Part shown: positions 10,141-18,830 of the stretch, one piece after another
Layout: each line of letters starts with the position of its first letter
How positions within the stretch are numbered: position 1 is the first letter of the stretch
Source of the DNA: Massilia sp. H6
GTDB lineage: Bacteria; Pseudomonadota; Gammaproteobacteria; Burkholderiales; Burkholderiaceae_D
Assembly: GCF_024802625.1 (NCBI RefSeq)
Contig: NZ_CP103371.1
Location: 2,356,001 to 2,420,000, forward strand
Reading direction: 5' to 3'
DNA length: 64,000 nucleotides
Translations under genes and position numbers: made by a program
The notes under the pieces: model-generated
Database searches by the model: none
Seen by the model: the letters and a program-made list of their open reading frames with translations, nothing else
Told to the model about the DNA's origin: nothing

Positions 10141-11166
10141 TCAGGGGCGGGTCTGCTCCGCGCGCAGCCAGCCGTACAGCACGGCCATCATGAATGGACC
10201 GACAAACAGGCCGATCACGCCCATGGTCGAGACGCCGCCCAGCAGGCCGAACAGCACAGCCAGGAAGGGCAGGTTGACCCGGCGTCCGATCAGCTTCGGC
10301 CGGATGAACTTGTCGACCATGAATAGCTCCACCGCGCCCCATACGAACAGGCCGAGCGCAGCGCCAGCATGGCCTTGTCCGAGCAGCAGCAGCGAGACCA
10401 ACGTAAACGACAGTGGCGCCCCGCCCGGGATCAGGGCCAGGTAGCCGGTGATCACTCCCAGCAGCGCCGGAGCCGGAGCACCTGCAATCGCATACGCGAC
10501 GCCCAGCACGATACCTTCCAGGATCGCGATCGAGCACAGGCCCAGCGCGGTGCCGCGCACCGACAGCGGCAGGATCCGGCGCAGGTTGGCGTAATGCTCG
10601 GGCAGCAGGCGGGCCCCGGCGCCATCCACATAGCGCACCACGGTGGGGCCGTGCAGGTAAAGGATGAACAGCGTGAGCAGGGTCAGGAACAGGTAGAGCG
10701 CATTGGCAAGGATGGTCGAGCCCCAGAAGCGCGCCGCCCCGGACAGGTGCGGCAAGACATCCCCGAGCGTGGTCTGGATCAAAGCATTGAGGCCACCCGG
10801 CACCGCCAGGTGTTCGTTCCACCAGGCGATCACGCGCTCGGATACCAATGGCACCTCGACCAGCCACAAGGGAGCGGCGACGCCGACTTCGTTGAGCCGC
10901 GCCAGCAGGCGCTGCACGCCCGCCAGTTCGTGGCCGAGCGCCTTGATCAGCAGCAGCGACGGGCCAAAGAAGCCAATGACCAGCATCAGCAGCAGCAGGC
11001 TGGCACTGGCCACGGGGGGCAAGCCGCGCGCCACCAGGCGGTCGCGCAGCGGCCAGGTGATCACCGCGAGCAGGCCGGCCCAGGCCAGCGAGCCAATGAA
11101 GTGTTGCAACAGAAAGCCCAGGGCGATGGCGAACGCCAGCGGCAAGACATAGGAGGAATAACGCAT
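10141..11166 (-). CDS. AI-2E family transporter (YdiK/PerM-like permease)
   Basis: The product of about 341 residues is strongly hydrophobic, with about eight membrane segments. It shows the family pattern: an N-terminal hydrophobic pair, a soluble middle segment (around PLWLVEVPLVSERVIAWWNE), then hydrophobic segments including VSTMGVIGLFVGPFMMAVLY, the conserved C-terminal text. Family members range from autoinducer-2 exporters to Na+/H+ antiporters, so the substrate cannot be stated. I chose the ATG at 11166; a TTG start at 11226 would add 20 polar residues. Neither has a good ribosome site. Confidence 0.82.
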   Translation of the reverse strand: MRYSSYVLPLAFAIALGFLLQHFIGSLAWAGLLAVITWPLRDRLVARGLPPVASASLLLLMLVIGFFGPSLLLIKALGHELAGVQRLLARLNEVGVAAPLWLVEVPLVSERVIAWWNEHLAVPGGLNALIQTTLGDVLPHLSGAARFWGSTILANALYLFLTLLTLFILYLHGPTVVRYVDGAGARLLPEHYANLRRILPLSVRGTALGLCSIAILEGIVLGVAYAIAGAPAPALLGVITGYLALIPGGAPLSFTLVSLLLLGQGHAGAALGLFVWGAVELFMVDKFIRPKLIGRRVNLPFLAVLFGLLGGVSTMGVIGLFVGPFMMAVLYGWLRAEQTRP

Positions 11167-11436
11167 CTGACCCGGCCCGCGGTCAGTCGCGTCCGGGGGC
11201 GCCGTAGCGCCGTCCTGGGAATGCAAGTGTGCGGGCGAGCCTGGTCGCGTGGAGAAGTGCGGAGTGATTCATGATGCCCAAAGCGTGCCTGTCAACGATG
11301 CGTGGAAGGGGGCGCGGCGCGCCGCCCCCTGCAGCATAAAGCACTTGGCTCGTCCGGTAAAAGGGAAGATTACCGAAAGATCACTTCGAAAAAACAGAAA
11401 AGCGGCCGGAGCGGCGCATTTGCCGGCCCGCAAGCG

Positions 11437-11703
11437 TCAAGCGTGCAGGTCTTCATCCTTGAGCGTGCCGTTGGCGTACAGGCGCAGCAAGATGGCAACC
11501 GGCGGCGGAATCATCACGCCGGTCTCGAAACGGCTGCCGCTGGACTGGGTAACACCGAAGCGGCTCCAGAAGCGTTCCTGGCTTTCACGCTTGCGAATGC
11601 GCAGGCGGCGCAACTCATGCGGCGCGGATGGCCACGGCGCGGCCTGCTGCGGAGCGACCGCGAATTCCATGCCAAATTCTTCGTCCATTTGTTTGCCAGC
11701 CAT
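11437..11703 (-). CDS. Small helix-turn-helix (Cro/XRE-like) protein
   Basis: The 88-residue protein has one DNA-binding-like domain. RIRKRESQERFWSRFGVTQS resembles helices 1-3 of a Cro/C1 HTH, with QSSGSRFETG as the recognition-helix region, followed by PPPVAILLRLYANG as the closing helix. The start at 11703 is preceded by GGAAGGA at good spacing; a longer reading from 11730 has no ribosome site. Targets are unknown. It stands alone, transcribed away from the APC permease gene. Confidence 0.65.
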   Translation of the reverse strand: MAGKQMDEEFGMEFAVAPQQAAPWPSAPHELRRLRIRKRESQERFWSRFGVTQSSGSRFETGVMIPPPVAILLRLYANGTLKDEDLHA

Positions 11704-11934
11704 TGCGACATCCTTCCGTTGTTCGATCAAGTTCTAACGCGCGCTGTGCGGTTCCATTCCGCGCTGCATGCGCTGCAGTAAAGACATGATCGTAATCAAA
11801 AAGATTGGGCGAATGTTCTCGAAATGTCACTGCCGAGTAATTCTTCTAACTTGCTATCGAGGCAAGAAAAACTGCTACTGGCAGGCCGCCAGCAGCGCGC
11901 AGCAGAAGATTTCGTCGCGTTTCATGGTTTTACT

Positions 11935-12124
11935 TTGATTCCAAACAATATTCTGGTGATAATGTTACATCTGCGAAATCCACCCCGCAGGCACGGCGAA
12001 GTCGGTTCCAGGGTCCGGCATGGCGGGCAAGTCCGGCATGCACGGAGCGCCGGGGCACGAACTGCCCCGGCGACATAATTAGAAGCCGTGGAACCACACT
12101 ATTTCTTTGATTGGAGAACAAGCA
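11935..12124 (+). promoter_or_regulatory. Promoter and structured leader of the APC permease gene
   Basis: TTGATT at 11935-11940 and GATAAT at 11958-11963 are 17 bases apart. The expected transcript has a leader of about 155 bases. It includes a perfect 10-bp hairpin with a five-base loop (12048-12057 with 12063-12072) and two copies of TCCGGCATG. The ribosome site GGAGAA lies before the GTG start. I do not recognise a known riboswitch. The remainder of the gap (11731-11934) shows nothing I can assign. Confidence 0.6.
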
Positions 12125-13525
12125 GTGAGTCTTTTTAGAACCAAAAATCTCGACGCCATGCTGGCGACAGCCCAGAAGCCGGGCGGCCTCAAGAAGGTGC
12201 TCGGCCCGGTTGACCTTGTGCTCATGGGTATCGGGGCGATTGTCGGCACCGGTATCTTCGTGCTGACCGGCACCGGCGCCGTCACTGCAGGCCCGGCCTT
12301 GACCCTCTCCTTCATGATCGCGGCACTGGCTTGCGGCTTCGCCGCCCTGTGCTACGCCGAATTCGCATCGAGCGTGCCGGTGGCCGGTTCGATCTATACC
12401 TATAGCTATTTCACTCTCGGTGAGATCGTCGCCTGGATGATCGGCTGGGACCTGCTGCTCGAATACGGCCTGGCCACTTCCACCGTCGCGGTCGGCTGGT
12501 CCGGTTATTTCCAGTCCCTGCTTAAAGGCATAGGCGTGGTACTGCCGGAAGCGCTGCGCGCGGCGCCCGGCGCCCAGCCTGGCGTGGCAACGCTGTTCAA
12601 CCTGCCAGCCTTCCTGATCATGATCCTGCTGACCTGGATGCTGTCGCTGGGGGTGCGCGAATCGGCCCGTATCAACAACGTCATGGTCTTGATCAAGACT
12701 GGCGTGGTGATCCTGTTCATCGTGGTCGGCGTCAACTACGTCAAGCCCGAGAACTGGCAGCCCTTCATGCCGTTCGGCTTTGGCAGCGTGATGAGCGCCG
12801 CTGCGCTGGTGTTCTTCGCCTTTATCGGTTTCGATGCCGTTACTTCGGCCGCCGAGGAAGTCAAGAACCCGTCGCGCGACCTGCCGATCGGCATCATCGG
12901 TTCGCTGGCGGTCTGCACCGTGCTGTATGTGATCGTGGCCTCGATCATGACCGGCATCGTGCCCTTCATGAATTTCAAGGGTGTCGACCATCCGGTCTCG
13001 CTGGCCCTGCAGTACGCCGGTCAGGACTGGGTCGCCGGCTTCGTCGACCTGGCCGCGATCCTGGGCATGAGCACCGTGATGCTGGTGATGGCCTACGGCC
13101 AGACCCGCATCCTGTTCGCCATGTCGCGCGACGGCCTGCTGCCGCGCAAGCTGTCGGAAGTACATCCGAAATACGGCACCCCGTTCTTCGCCACCTGGAT
13201 GGTCGGCATCGTCTTCGGCCTGATCGCCGCGGTGGTCAAGCTCGAGGTGCTGGCCGAACTGGTCAATATCGGCACGCTGGCAGCCTTCACGCTGGTATCG
13301 GTGGCCGTGATCATCCTGCGCAAGAAGCGTCCCGACCTGCCACGCGCCTTCCGTTGTCCTGGCGTGCCAGTGGTTCCCGGGCTGGCGATCGTGTTCTGCC
13401 TGGCCTTGATGTCCTTCCTGAGCTGGCATACCTGGGTGGCCTTCGGCATCTGGCTTGTGCTCGGCCTGGTGGTGTATTTCGGCTACGCCCGCAAGCGCTC
13501 GCTGCTGAACGACACCGTGGCATAA
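12125..13525 (+). CDS. APC-superfamily amino acid permease
   Basis: The 466-residue inner-membrane protein has about 12 hydrophobic segments. The N-terminal motif LVLMGIGAIVGTGIFVLTGT is the conserved unwound-helix substrate site of the APC superfamily. FFAFIGFDAVTSAAEEVKNP is the matching helix 6 region. It resembles the cationic amino acid transporter (CAT/YfnA) group, so cationic or branched amino acids are likely substrates. I chose GTG at 12125 because GGAGAA lies at ideal spacing; the frame also opens six codons earlier. A terminator follows. Confidence 0.85.
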   Translation: MSLFRTKNLDAMLATAQKPGGLKKVLGPVDLVLMGIGAIVGTGIFVLTGTGAVTAGPALTLSFMIAALACGFAALCYAEFASSVPVAGSIYTYSYFTLGEIVAWMIGWDLLLEYGLATSTVAVGWSGYFQSLLKGIGVVLPEALRAAPGAQPGVATLFNLPAFLIMILLTWMLSLGVRESARINNVMVLIKTGVVILFIVVGVNYVKPENWQPFMPFGFGSVMSAAALVFFAFIGFDAVTSAAEEVKNPSRDLPIGIIGSLAVCTVLYVIVASIMTGIVPFMNFKGVDHPVSLALQYAGQDWVAGFVDLAAILGMSTVMLVMAYGQTRILFAMSRDGLLPRKLSEVHPKYGTPFFATWMVGIVFGLIAAVVKLEVLAELVNIGTLAAFTLVSVAVIILRKKRPDLPRAFRCPGVPVVPGLAIVFCLALMSFLSWHTWVAFGIWLVLGLVVYFGYARKRSLLNDTVA

Positions 13526-13564
13526 ATTCCAGCCATGTCTGCAGCCGCACCAGCGGCTGACCCG

Positions 13565-13597
13565 ACGCCCGGCCAGCCTCGCTGCCCGGGCGTTTTT
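13565..13597 (+). terminator. Rho-independent terminator after the permease gene
   Basis: ACGCCCGG pairs with CCGGGCGT around a 13-base loop, followed by five T residues, 40 bases after the stop codon. Confidence 0.8.
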
Positions 13598-13809
13598 GTT
13601 GCTCCCACGTCCAGGGCAGGGCGGTGGCGATGTGCGATACTGGCGAATCTCATGCATTGAACTTTAAACAAGGTTTCGCCAGCTCTTCAATTGTTACTTT
13701 TGTAATCCCTCTCTTACATCGCAGCAGGCTGCCAACCGATTCTCGGCGGACAGTTCAGTCTGGATAATGGCGGTATCGTCGCACCAGACCATACAAATTT
13801 CCGAGAGAC

Positions 13810-15285
13810 ATGAACTCAATGCTGTCAGACGCCACGACCGTTGCCGACCCCGCCGACCTTGCCGACCCTGCCGCCGCCGCCGCCCCCGCGACCCGGGAGC
13901 GCGCCCGCGCGCTGTATTTCTCGCTCTACCACAACCCGCGTGCCACGCCGCAAGAGGCGCGCGCCTACGTTGCCGACCAGATCGCCGCGGTCCAGGCCCT
14001 GCCTGCCGATCTGCCGCCCACGCTGGCGCAGCTGCCGGCCTGGGTCGAGGAGCGCACCGACGCCGTCGGCCAGGAATACCGCGACTACCTTGCCGCGCGC
14101 AAGATTGGCGCGCCGCGCCGCTATTTTTCCTGCCGCTCGCACGCCCTCTACTTCATCAAGGCGGTGGCCCCGACCAAGCTGGTTGACGGCGCCTGGCTGT
14201 ATGGCCTGCTCAAGCACTGGGACAATCCGGCCTACCATGGGCTGATCAAGACCTATATCGAAGAACTGGGCGAGGGCCTGCCCGACAAGAACCACGTCAC
14301 GCTCTACCGCAAGCTGCTGGCGACCCATGGCTGCGACGGCTGGGAGGGCCTGGACGACGCGCATTTCGTGCAGGGCGCGCTGCAACTGGCGCTCGGCCAC
14401 CATGCCGACCATTTCCTGCCCGAGGTGATTGGCTACAACCTCGGCTACGAGCAGTTGCCGCTGCACCTCTTGATCACGTCGTACGAACTCAACGAATTCG
14501 GCATCGACCCTTACTACTTCACGCTGCACGTCACGGTCGATAACGCCGCCAGCGGCCATGCGCAGAAAGCAGTGCAGGCGCTGACCGACCTGATGCCGCG
14601 CGTGGGCGACCGCGACGCCTTCTACCGGCGCGTGCTGGACGGCTACCGCCTGAACGACCTGGGCGCGAGCACCAATTCGGTGATCGCCGAATTCGACCTC
14701 GAGGACGAGCTGGTGCAACTTCTGGCCGCCAAGAGCAAGGTCGGCAAGAACATGCATTCGGATTACTGCCGCGTGGCCGGCCGTTCGGTCAACGACTGGC
14801 TGGCTACGCCGGCCCAGGTGCCGGACTTTCTGGCGGCGCTGGAAAAAGCCGGCTGGATCAAGCGCGGCGAAGACGTCGAGCACAGCCGCTTCTGGGGCCT
14901 GGTGAGCGGCGAGAAGGCCGAGATGTTCGGCGTCTTCAGCGCCTACGAACTGCAGGTGCTGCGCGACTGGATCACCACCACGCCCCAGGGCACCCGCGCC
15001 GAAGGGCCGCGCGTGATGACCTGGCGCGCGCGCCAGCGCACCCTCGACAACCTGGGCCAGCAGTGCGATCGCAGTGCCGCCTTTCCGGAGCGTGGCCTGA
15101 TCCGCCGCCATCCGCGCCTGGAACAACCCGACAACGAGCTGCGCCTGCTCGAAGAGCAGGTCGCCGGCGCGGCCGGCAAGCAGCAGGCAATGGAGCTGCT
15201 GGGGGCCTTGATGTCGCCCGAGGTGCACCATACGGCCGCCGGCCTGATGGCTACCCGGATGTATACGCGCTTGTTCGATGCCTGA
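13810..15285 (+). CDS. Iron-containing redox enzyme family protein (heme-oxygenase-like diiron fold)
   Basis: The 491-residue protein matches the heme-oxygenase-like diiron oxidase pattern. Candidate metal ligands cluster in helices: Glu and His around 151-162 (EELGEGLPDKNH), Glu205 in the PEVIGYNLGYE helix, then LHVTVDNAASGH with His240, Asp244 and His250. The N-terminal 35 residues are Ala/Asp-rich and low complexity. Family members perform oxidations or N-oxygenations on varied substrates, and none can be assigned here. The gene lies 95 bases before cphA on the same strand, so co-transcription with cyanophycin synthesis is likely but unproven. ATG at 13810 follows GAGAGAC. Confidence 0.7.
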   Translation: MNSMLSDATTVADPADLADPAAAAAPATRERARALYFSLYHNPRATPQEARAYVADQIAAVQALPADLPPTLAQLPAWVEERTDAVGQEYRDYLAARKIGAPRRYFSCRSHALYFIKAVAPTKLVDGAWLYGLLKHWDNPAYHGLIKTYIEELGEGLPDKNHVTLYRKLLATHGCDGWEGLDDAHFVQGALQLALGHHADHFLPEVIGYNLGYEQLPLHLLITSYELNEFGIDPYYFTLHVTVDNAASGHAQKAVQALTDLMPRVGDRDAFYRRVLDGYRLNDLGASTNSVIAEFDLEDELVQLLAAKSKVGKNMHSDYCRVAGRSVNDWLATPAQVPDFLAALEKAGWIKRGEDVEHSRFWGLVSGEKAEMFGVFSAYELQVLRDWITTTPQGTRAEGPRVMTWRARQRTLDNLGQQCDRSAAFPERGLIRRHPRLEQPDNELRLLEEQVAGAAGKQQAMELLGALMSPEVHHTAAGLMATRMYTRLFDA

Positions 15286-15380
15286 AGTGTCGCGGCGAGC
15301 GTCCTAAGTCGTGCGTACGTGCTTGATGCGGGCTGGTCTGTCGGCCGGCCTGCGCCCATAAATATTACAAGGATCTATTC

Positions 15381-18017
15381 GTGCAAATCCTGGAACAACG
15401 CTTCTTGCGCGGACCCAACGTCCACGCCGATACCCCTTGCCTGCTTAGCGTCGTCGACCTAGAAGGCCTGTATGGCCTGTCGTCGACCCAGCTCCCCGGC
15501 TTTAACGACGCCCTGCTGGCGGCGCTGCCTTCGCTGCACGGCCAGTTGCTCGCCACCGGCCAGCGCGGCGGCTTCGCCCAGCGCCTGCGCGAAGGCACCT
15601 ACCTCGGGCGCGTGATCGAGCAGGTCATGCTCGATTTGCAGGATCAAGCCGGGGCGCCGGCGCCGGCCAATTATGGCCGTACCCGCCCCGTGATCGGGCA
15701 CCCCGGCCAGTTCCGCATCGTCTGCGCGTATTCGCAGGAAAGGCTGGCGCAGCCGGCCTTCCAGCTGGCGGTCGACCTGGTCGAGGCGCTCGCCAACGCA
15801 GAAGCGTTCGACCTGGCCCCAGGCCTGGAAGCGCTGCGCACGATCGTCGCGCGCTACGCGATCGGCACCAGCACCGCGGCGGTACTGGCGGCGGCGCACG
15901 AGCGCGGCATCCCGACCCAGCGCGTGACCGACGACGCCAACCTGTTCCTGTTGGGCTGGGGGGCGCGCCAGAAACGCTTGCAGGCCACCACCACTGGCGA
16001 AACCAGCTTCATCGCGGTGAAGATCGCCAGCGACAAGCAGCTGACCAAGTCGCTGCTGGCCGAAGCCGGGGTGCCAGTGCCGGAAGGCTCGACCGTGACC
16101 AGCCTGGAACAGGCGCAGCGGGTGGCCGCGCGCATGGGTGCGCCGGTCACCCTCAAGCCGCTCGATGGCAACCAGGGCAAGGGCGTCACGGTCGACGTGC
16201 GCGACCCCGAGGGCGTGGCACGGGCCTTTGAATTTGCACGCCAGTTCGGCCGCCGCATCATTGTCGAGCGCTTCGTCGAGGGGCGCGACTACCGGGTGCT
16301 GGTGGCCAACGGCGCGGTAGCGGCTGCGTCCTGCCGCCGCCCGGCGCACGTCGTCGGTGACGGCATTGCCAGCATCCGCGCGCTGGTCGAGCGCGAGAAC
16401 CGCAATCCGGCGCGTGGCGCCGGCCATGCCAATATCCTGACCAGGATCGCGCTGGACGAGCACGCGGCCGACATGCTGCGCAGGCAGGGGCTGGACGCCG
16501 ACAGCGTGCTGCCGTTTGGCGTGCCAGCCGAGTTGCGTGGCAACGCCAACCTGTCCACCGGCGGCACCGCCGAGGACGTGACCGACCTGCTGCCGGAATC
16601 GACCCGCCTGCTGTGCGTGCGCGCCGCGGCCAAGATCGGACTGGACGTGGCTGGCATCGACATTGTCTGCCATGACATCGCACTGCCGCTCGACGCCCAG
16701 CGCGGAGCGGTCATCGAAGTCAATGCGGCGCCCGGTATCCGCATGCACCAGTATCCCAGCAGCGGCAGCGCGCGCGATGCCGGCGCCGCTATCGTGCAGG
16801 GCCTGATGGGCGACTCCGACGGGCGCATCCCGACGATCGCCATTACTGGTACCAACGGCAAGACCACCACCACGCTGCTGATCGGTCACACGGCGCGCAT
16901 GGCGGGGATGGTGGCCGGCGTGACCACCACCGAAGGCGTGTTTATCGACGGTAAGCAGATCGCCAAGGGCGATTGCACCGGCTACTGGTCGGCGCGCACC
17001 GTGCTGGGTTCGCCCGATGTCGAGATCGCGGTGCTGGAAACGGCGCGCGGCGGCATCCTCAAGCGCGGCCTGGCCTTCGACCGCTGTGACGTCGGCGTGG
17101 TGCTCAATATCGCGGCCGACCACCTTGGGCTCGATGGCGTGGACACGATCGAAGACCTGGCCCAGGTCAAGGCCGTGATCGCCACTTCGGCCTCGAAGGC
17201 GGTGGTACTCAATGCCGAAGACCTGCTGTGCGTCGCGATGGGGCGGCGCGTCAAGCCAAATACCGAAATCGTTTATTTCTCGATGGACCCGGAAAACCCG
17301 ACCCTGCTGCAGCACTTCGAAGAAGGCGGGCGCGGCGTCTATCTGCAAGATAACGCGGTGGTCGTGGCCGACGCCAACCTGCACCAGGAATTGCTGCGGG
17401 TCGAGAGCATGCCGGTCGCCTTTGGTGGCCGGGCACGCTTTAACATCGCCAACAGCCTGGCCGCGGCGGCCGCGCTGATGGCCGCCGGGTTCAGTAACCT
17501 GGAGATCGCCTCTGGCCTGTCCACCTTTGTCTCGAACGGGCGCACCAATCCGCTGCGCACCAATATGTTCGACATCCGCGGGGTCACCGTGATCGTCGAC
17601 TACGCGCACAATCCGGCCGCCTACCGCGCGATGGCCGAAATGGCGCGCGCCTTGCTACCCGGCCAGCTGGTAGGCATCGTCACCGCGCCGGGCGATCGCC
17701 GCGACCAGGACCTGAAAGAAGTCGGGCGCGTCTGCGGCGAACGTTTCGACGAGCTGGTGGTGTACGAATCGCAAAGCCGCGGCCGTCCCATGGGCGAAGC
17801 CGTCGACCTGATCCTGCAAGGCGCGCAAGATGCGGCCGGCATCAGCGACACGCTGCACCGGGTGCTCGAGGTGGGTGATGCCATCCGTCACGGCCTGTCG
17901 CTGTGCCGTCCAGGCGACGTGCTGGTCTTCGCCTGCGGTTCGTCGCTGGAAGTGTTCGTCGAAGCCTTGCGGGTGAACGATCCGGAAAGTGCCGACCTGG
18001 TGGCCGCGCAGGTGTAG
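15381..18017 (+). CDS. cphA: Cyanophycin synthetase
   Basis: The 878-residue enzyme polymerises aspartate and arginine into cyanophycin, a cytoplasmic nitrogen reserve. Domains in order: an N-domain (about 1-160); an ATP-grasp domain with KPLDGNQGKGV near residue 259, which adds Asp to the backbone; and a Mur-ligase-like domain with the P-loop GTNGKTTTT near residue 490, which adds Arg to the side chain. STGGTAEDVTDLLPE and VIEVNAAPGIRMHQYPS are conserved ATP-grasp segments. The start is GTG at 15381 with AAGGA upstream. A second synthetase faces it at 18831-21434. Confidence 0.94.
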   Translation: MQILEQRFLRGPNVHADTPCLLSVVDLEGLYGLSSTQLPGFNDALLAALPSLHGQLLATGQRGGFAQRLREGTYLGRVIEQVMLDLQDQAGAPAPANYGRTRPVIGHPGQFRIVCAYSQERLAQPAFQLAVDLVEALANAEAFDLAPGLEALRTIVARYAIGTSTAAVLAAAHERGIPTQRVTDDANLFLLGWGARQKRLQATTTGETSFIAVKIASDKQLTKSLLAEAGVPVPEGSTVTSLEQAQRVAARMGAPVTLKPLDGNQGKGVTVDVRDPEGVARAFEFARQFGRRIIVERFVEGRDYRVLVANGAVAAASCRRPAHVVGDGIASIRALVERENRNPARGAGHANILTRIALDEHAADMLRRQGLDADSVLPFGVPAELRGNANLSTGGTAEDVTDLLPESTRLLCVRAAAKIGLDVAGIDIVCHDIALPLDAQRGAVIEVNAAPGIRMHQYPSSGSARDAGAAIVQGLMGDSDGRIPTIAITGTNGKTTTTLLIGHTARMAGMVAGVTTTEGVFIDGKQIAKGDCTGYWSARTVLGSPDVEIAVLETARGGILKRGLAFDRCDVGVVLNIAADHLGLDGVDTIEDLAQVKAVIATSASKAVVLNAEDLLCVAMGRRVKPNTEIVYFSMDPENPTLLQHFEEGGRGVYLQDNAVVVADANLHQELLRVESMPVAFGGRARFNIANSLAAAAALMAAGFSNLEIASGLSTFVSNGRTNPLRTNMFDIRGVTVIVDYAHNPAAYRAMAEMARALLPGQLVGIVTAPGDRRDQDLKEVGRVCGERFDELVVYESQSRGRPMGEAVDLILQGAQDAAGISDTLHRVLEVGDAIRHGLSLCRPGDVLVFACGSSLEVFVEALRVNDPESADLVAAQV

Positions 18018-18036
18018 CAGGCCTTCAGCCGCGTAG

Positions 18037-18064
18037 CCGCAGGTCAGTCTTGCCTGACCTGCGG
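18037..18064. terminator. Hairpin between convergent genes, possible bidirectional terminator
   Basis: A perfect 11-bp stem (18037-18047 with 18054-18064) with a six-base loop lies between the cphA stop and the outer-membrane-protein stop. It lacks a T run on either strand, so intrinsic termination is uncertain. Confidence 0.5.
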
Positions 18065-18068
18065 TGGC

Positions 18069-18614
18069 TTAAAACTCGAAGTTGATCCCCAGCGTCCAGG
18101 CGTCGGCCTTGGCGCCGGTCTTCTTGTCCTTGCCGAAGCGTTCGTATTCGGCGCTGATGGCCACGCCCGGCTTGATCGCATACTGCAGGCCGAAAGCGCC
18201 GTAGATGCCGGTGTCGGTGTCCTTGCGTACGCCGGGCATTCCAGAAACGCCAAGTTTGCGCTGATTGTGCGCCACGCCCAGTTTGCCGAAGGCCGACAGC
18301 GTTTCTGTGAGTGGGCGCATCAGGCGGGCGGCGACATAGGTGCCGAATCCGCCAAGGTCGATGGTGCGCGCGTCCGGCGCCGCCGTGGCTTTGCGCAGGT
18401 CGATATACCCGCCTTCGACCGCCAGGCTGTCGCTGAACGCGACCCCGCCAAATATCTTGGTTCCAACTTTCACCGAGCTACCGTGGCGCTCGCTCGCGCT
18501 GGCGCCCACGCCAGCGTAGGCTTTGGTCGGTGCGACCGGCGCGCTGGCCTGCGCGGCTTGGGCGGCGCCTGCCAGGGCGATACCGTAGCCGAAGGCGACA
18601 ATGATTTTCTTCAT
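18069..18614 (-). CDS. Outer-membrane beta-barrel protein (OmpA/OmpX-like)
   Basis: The 181-residue protein begins with a signal peptide (MKKIIVAFGYGIALAGAAQA) and ends with LGINFEF, whose terminal Phe is the outer-membrane assembly signal. The body alternates short polar and hydrophobic strands (GGVAFSDSLAVEGGYIDL, GTYVAARLM, GIYGAFGLQYAI, VAISAEYERF), consistent with an eight-stranded barrel. I chose the ATG at 18614, which follows GGAAAAG. It sits between the two convergent cyanophycin synthetase genes but has no evident link to them. Function beyond the barrel is unknown. Confidence 0.8.
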   Translation of the reverse strand: MKKIIVAFGYGIALAGAAQAAQASAPVAPTKAYAGVGASASERHGSSVKVGTKIFGGVAFSDSLAVEGGYIDLRKATAAPDARTIDLGGFGTYVAARLMRPLTETLSAFGKLGVAHNQRKLGVSGMPGVRKDTDTGIYGAFGLQYAIKPGVAISAEYERFGKDKKTGAKADAWTLGINFEF

Positions 18615-18783
18615 TACTTTTCCATCCATCTTTTCTTGTGTGCTTGCCGCTACTTCAGTGTCTTATTTTGTTGCCAGTTGTAGGTTGGAATCAGGATACA
18701 CGTGTGTCCAGCGCAATTTGTAACAAATTGCTAGTAGATACGCTTATAGATACATATGCATCTATAGGTTTAAGTAATACATA

Positions 18784-18808
18784 AGGAAAAAGCCCCACGC
18801 GGGGGCTT
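18784..18808 (-). terminator. Rho-independent terminator of the minus-strand cyanophycin operon
   Basis: Read on the minus strand, AAGCCCC pairs with GGGGCTT around a five-base loop and runs into TTTTT. It lies 23 bases after the stop codon of the second cyanophycin synthetase. Confidence 0.9.
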
Positions 18809-18830
18809 GATCGGGTCGGACGAGCAGGGC

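Noticed and set aside
15459-17609. A 716-codon open frame antisense to cphA, and similar long antisense frames over aceB, cphA', the prolyl oligopeptidase gene and kbl-tdh
   Set aside because: High GC at third codon positions leaves few stops on the opposite strand. These frames have no domain, no ribosome site and biased His/Arg/Gln composition.
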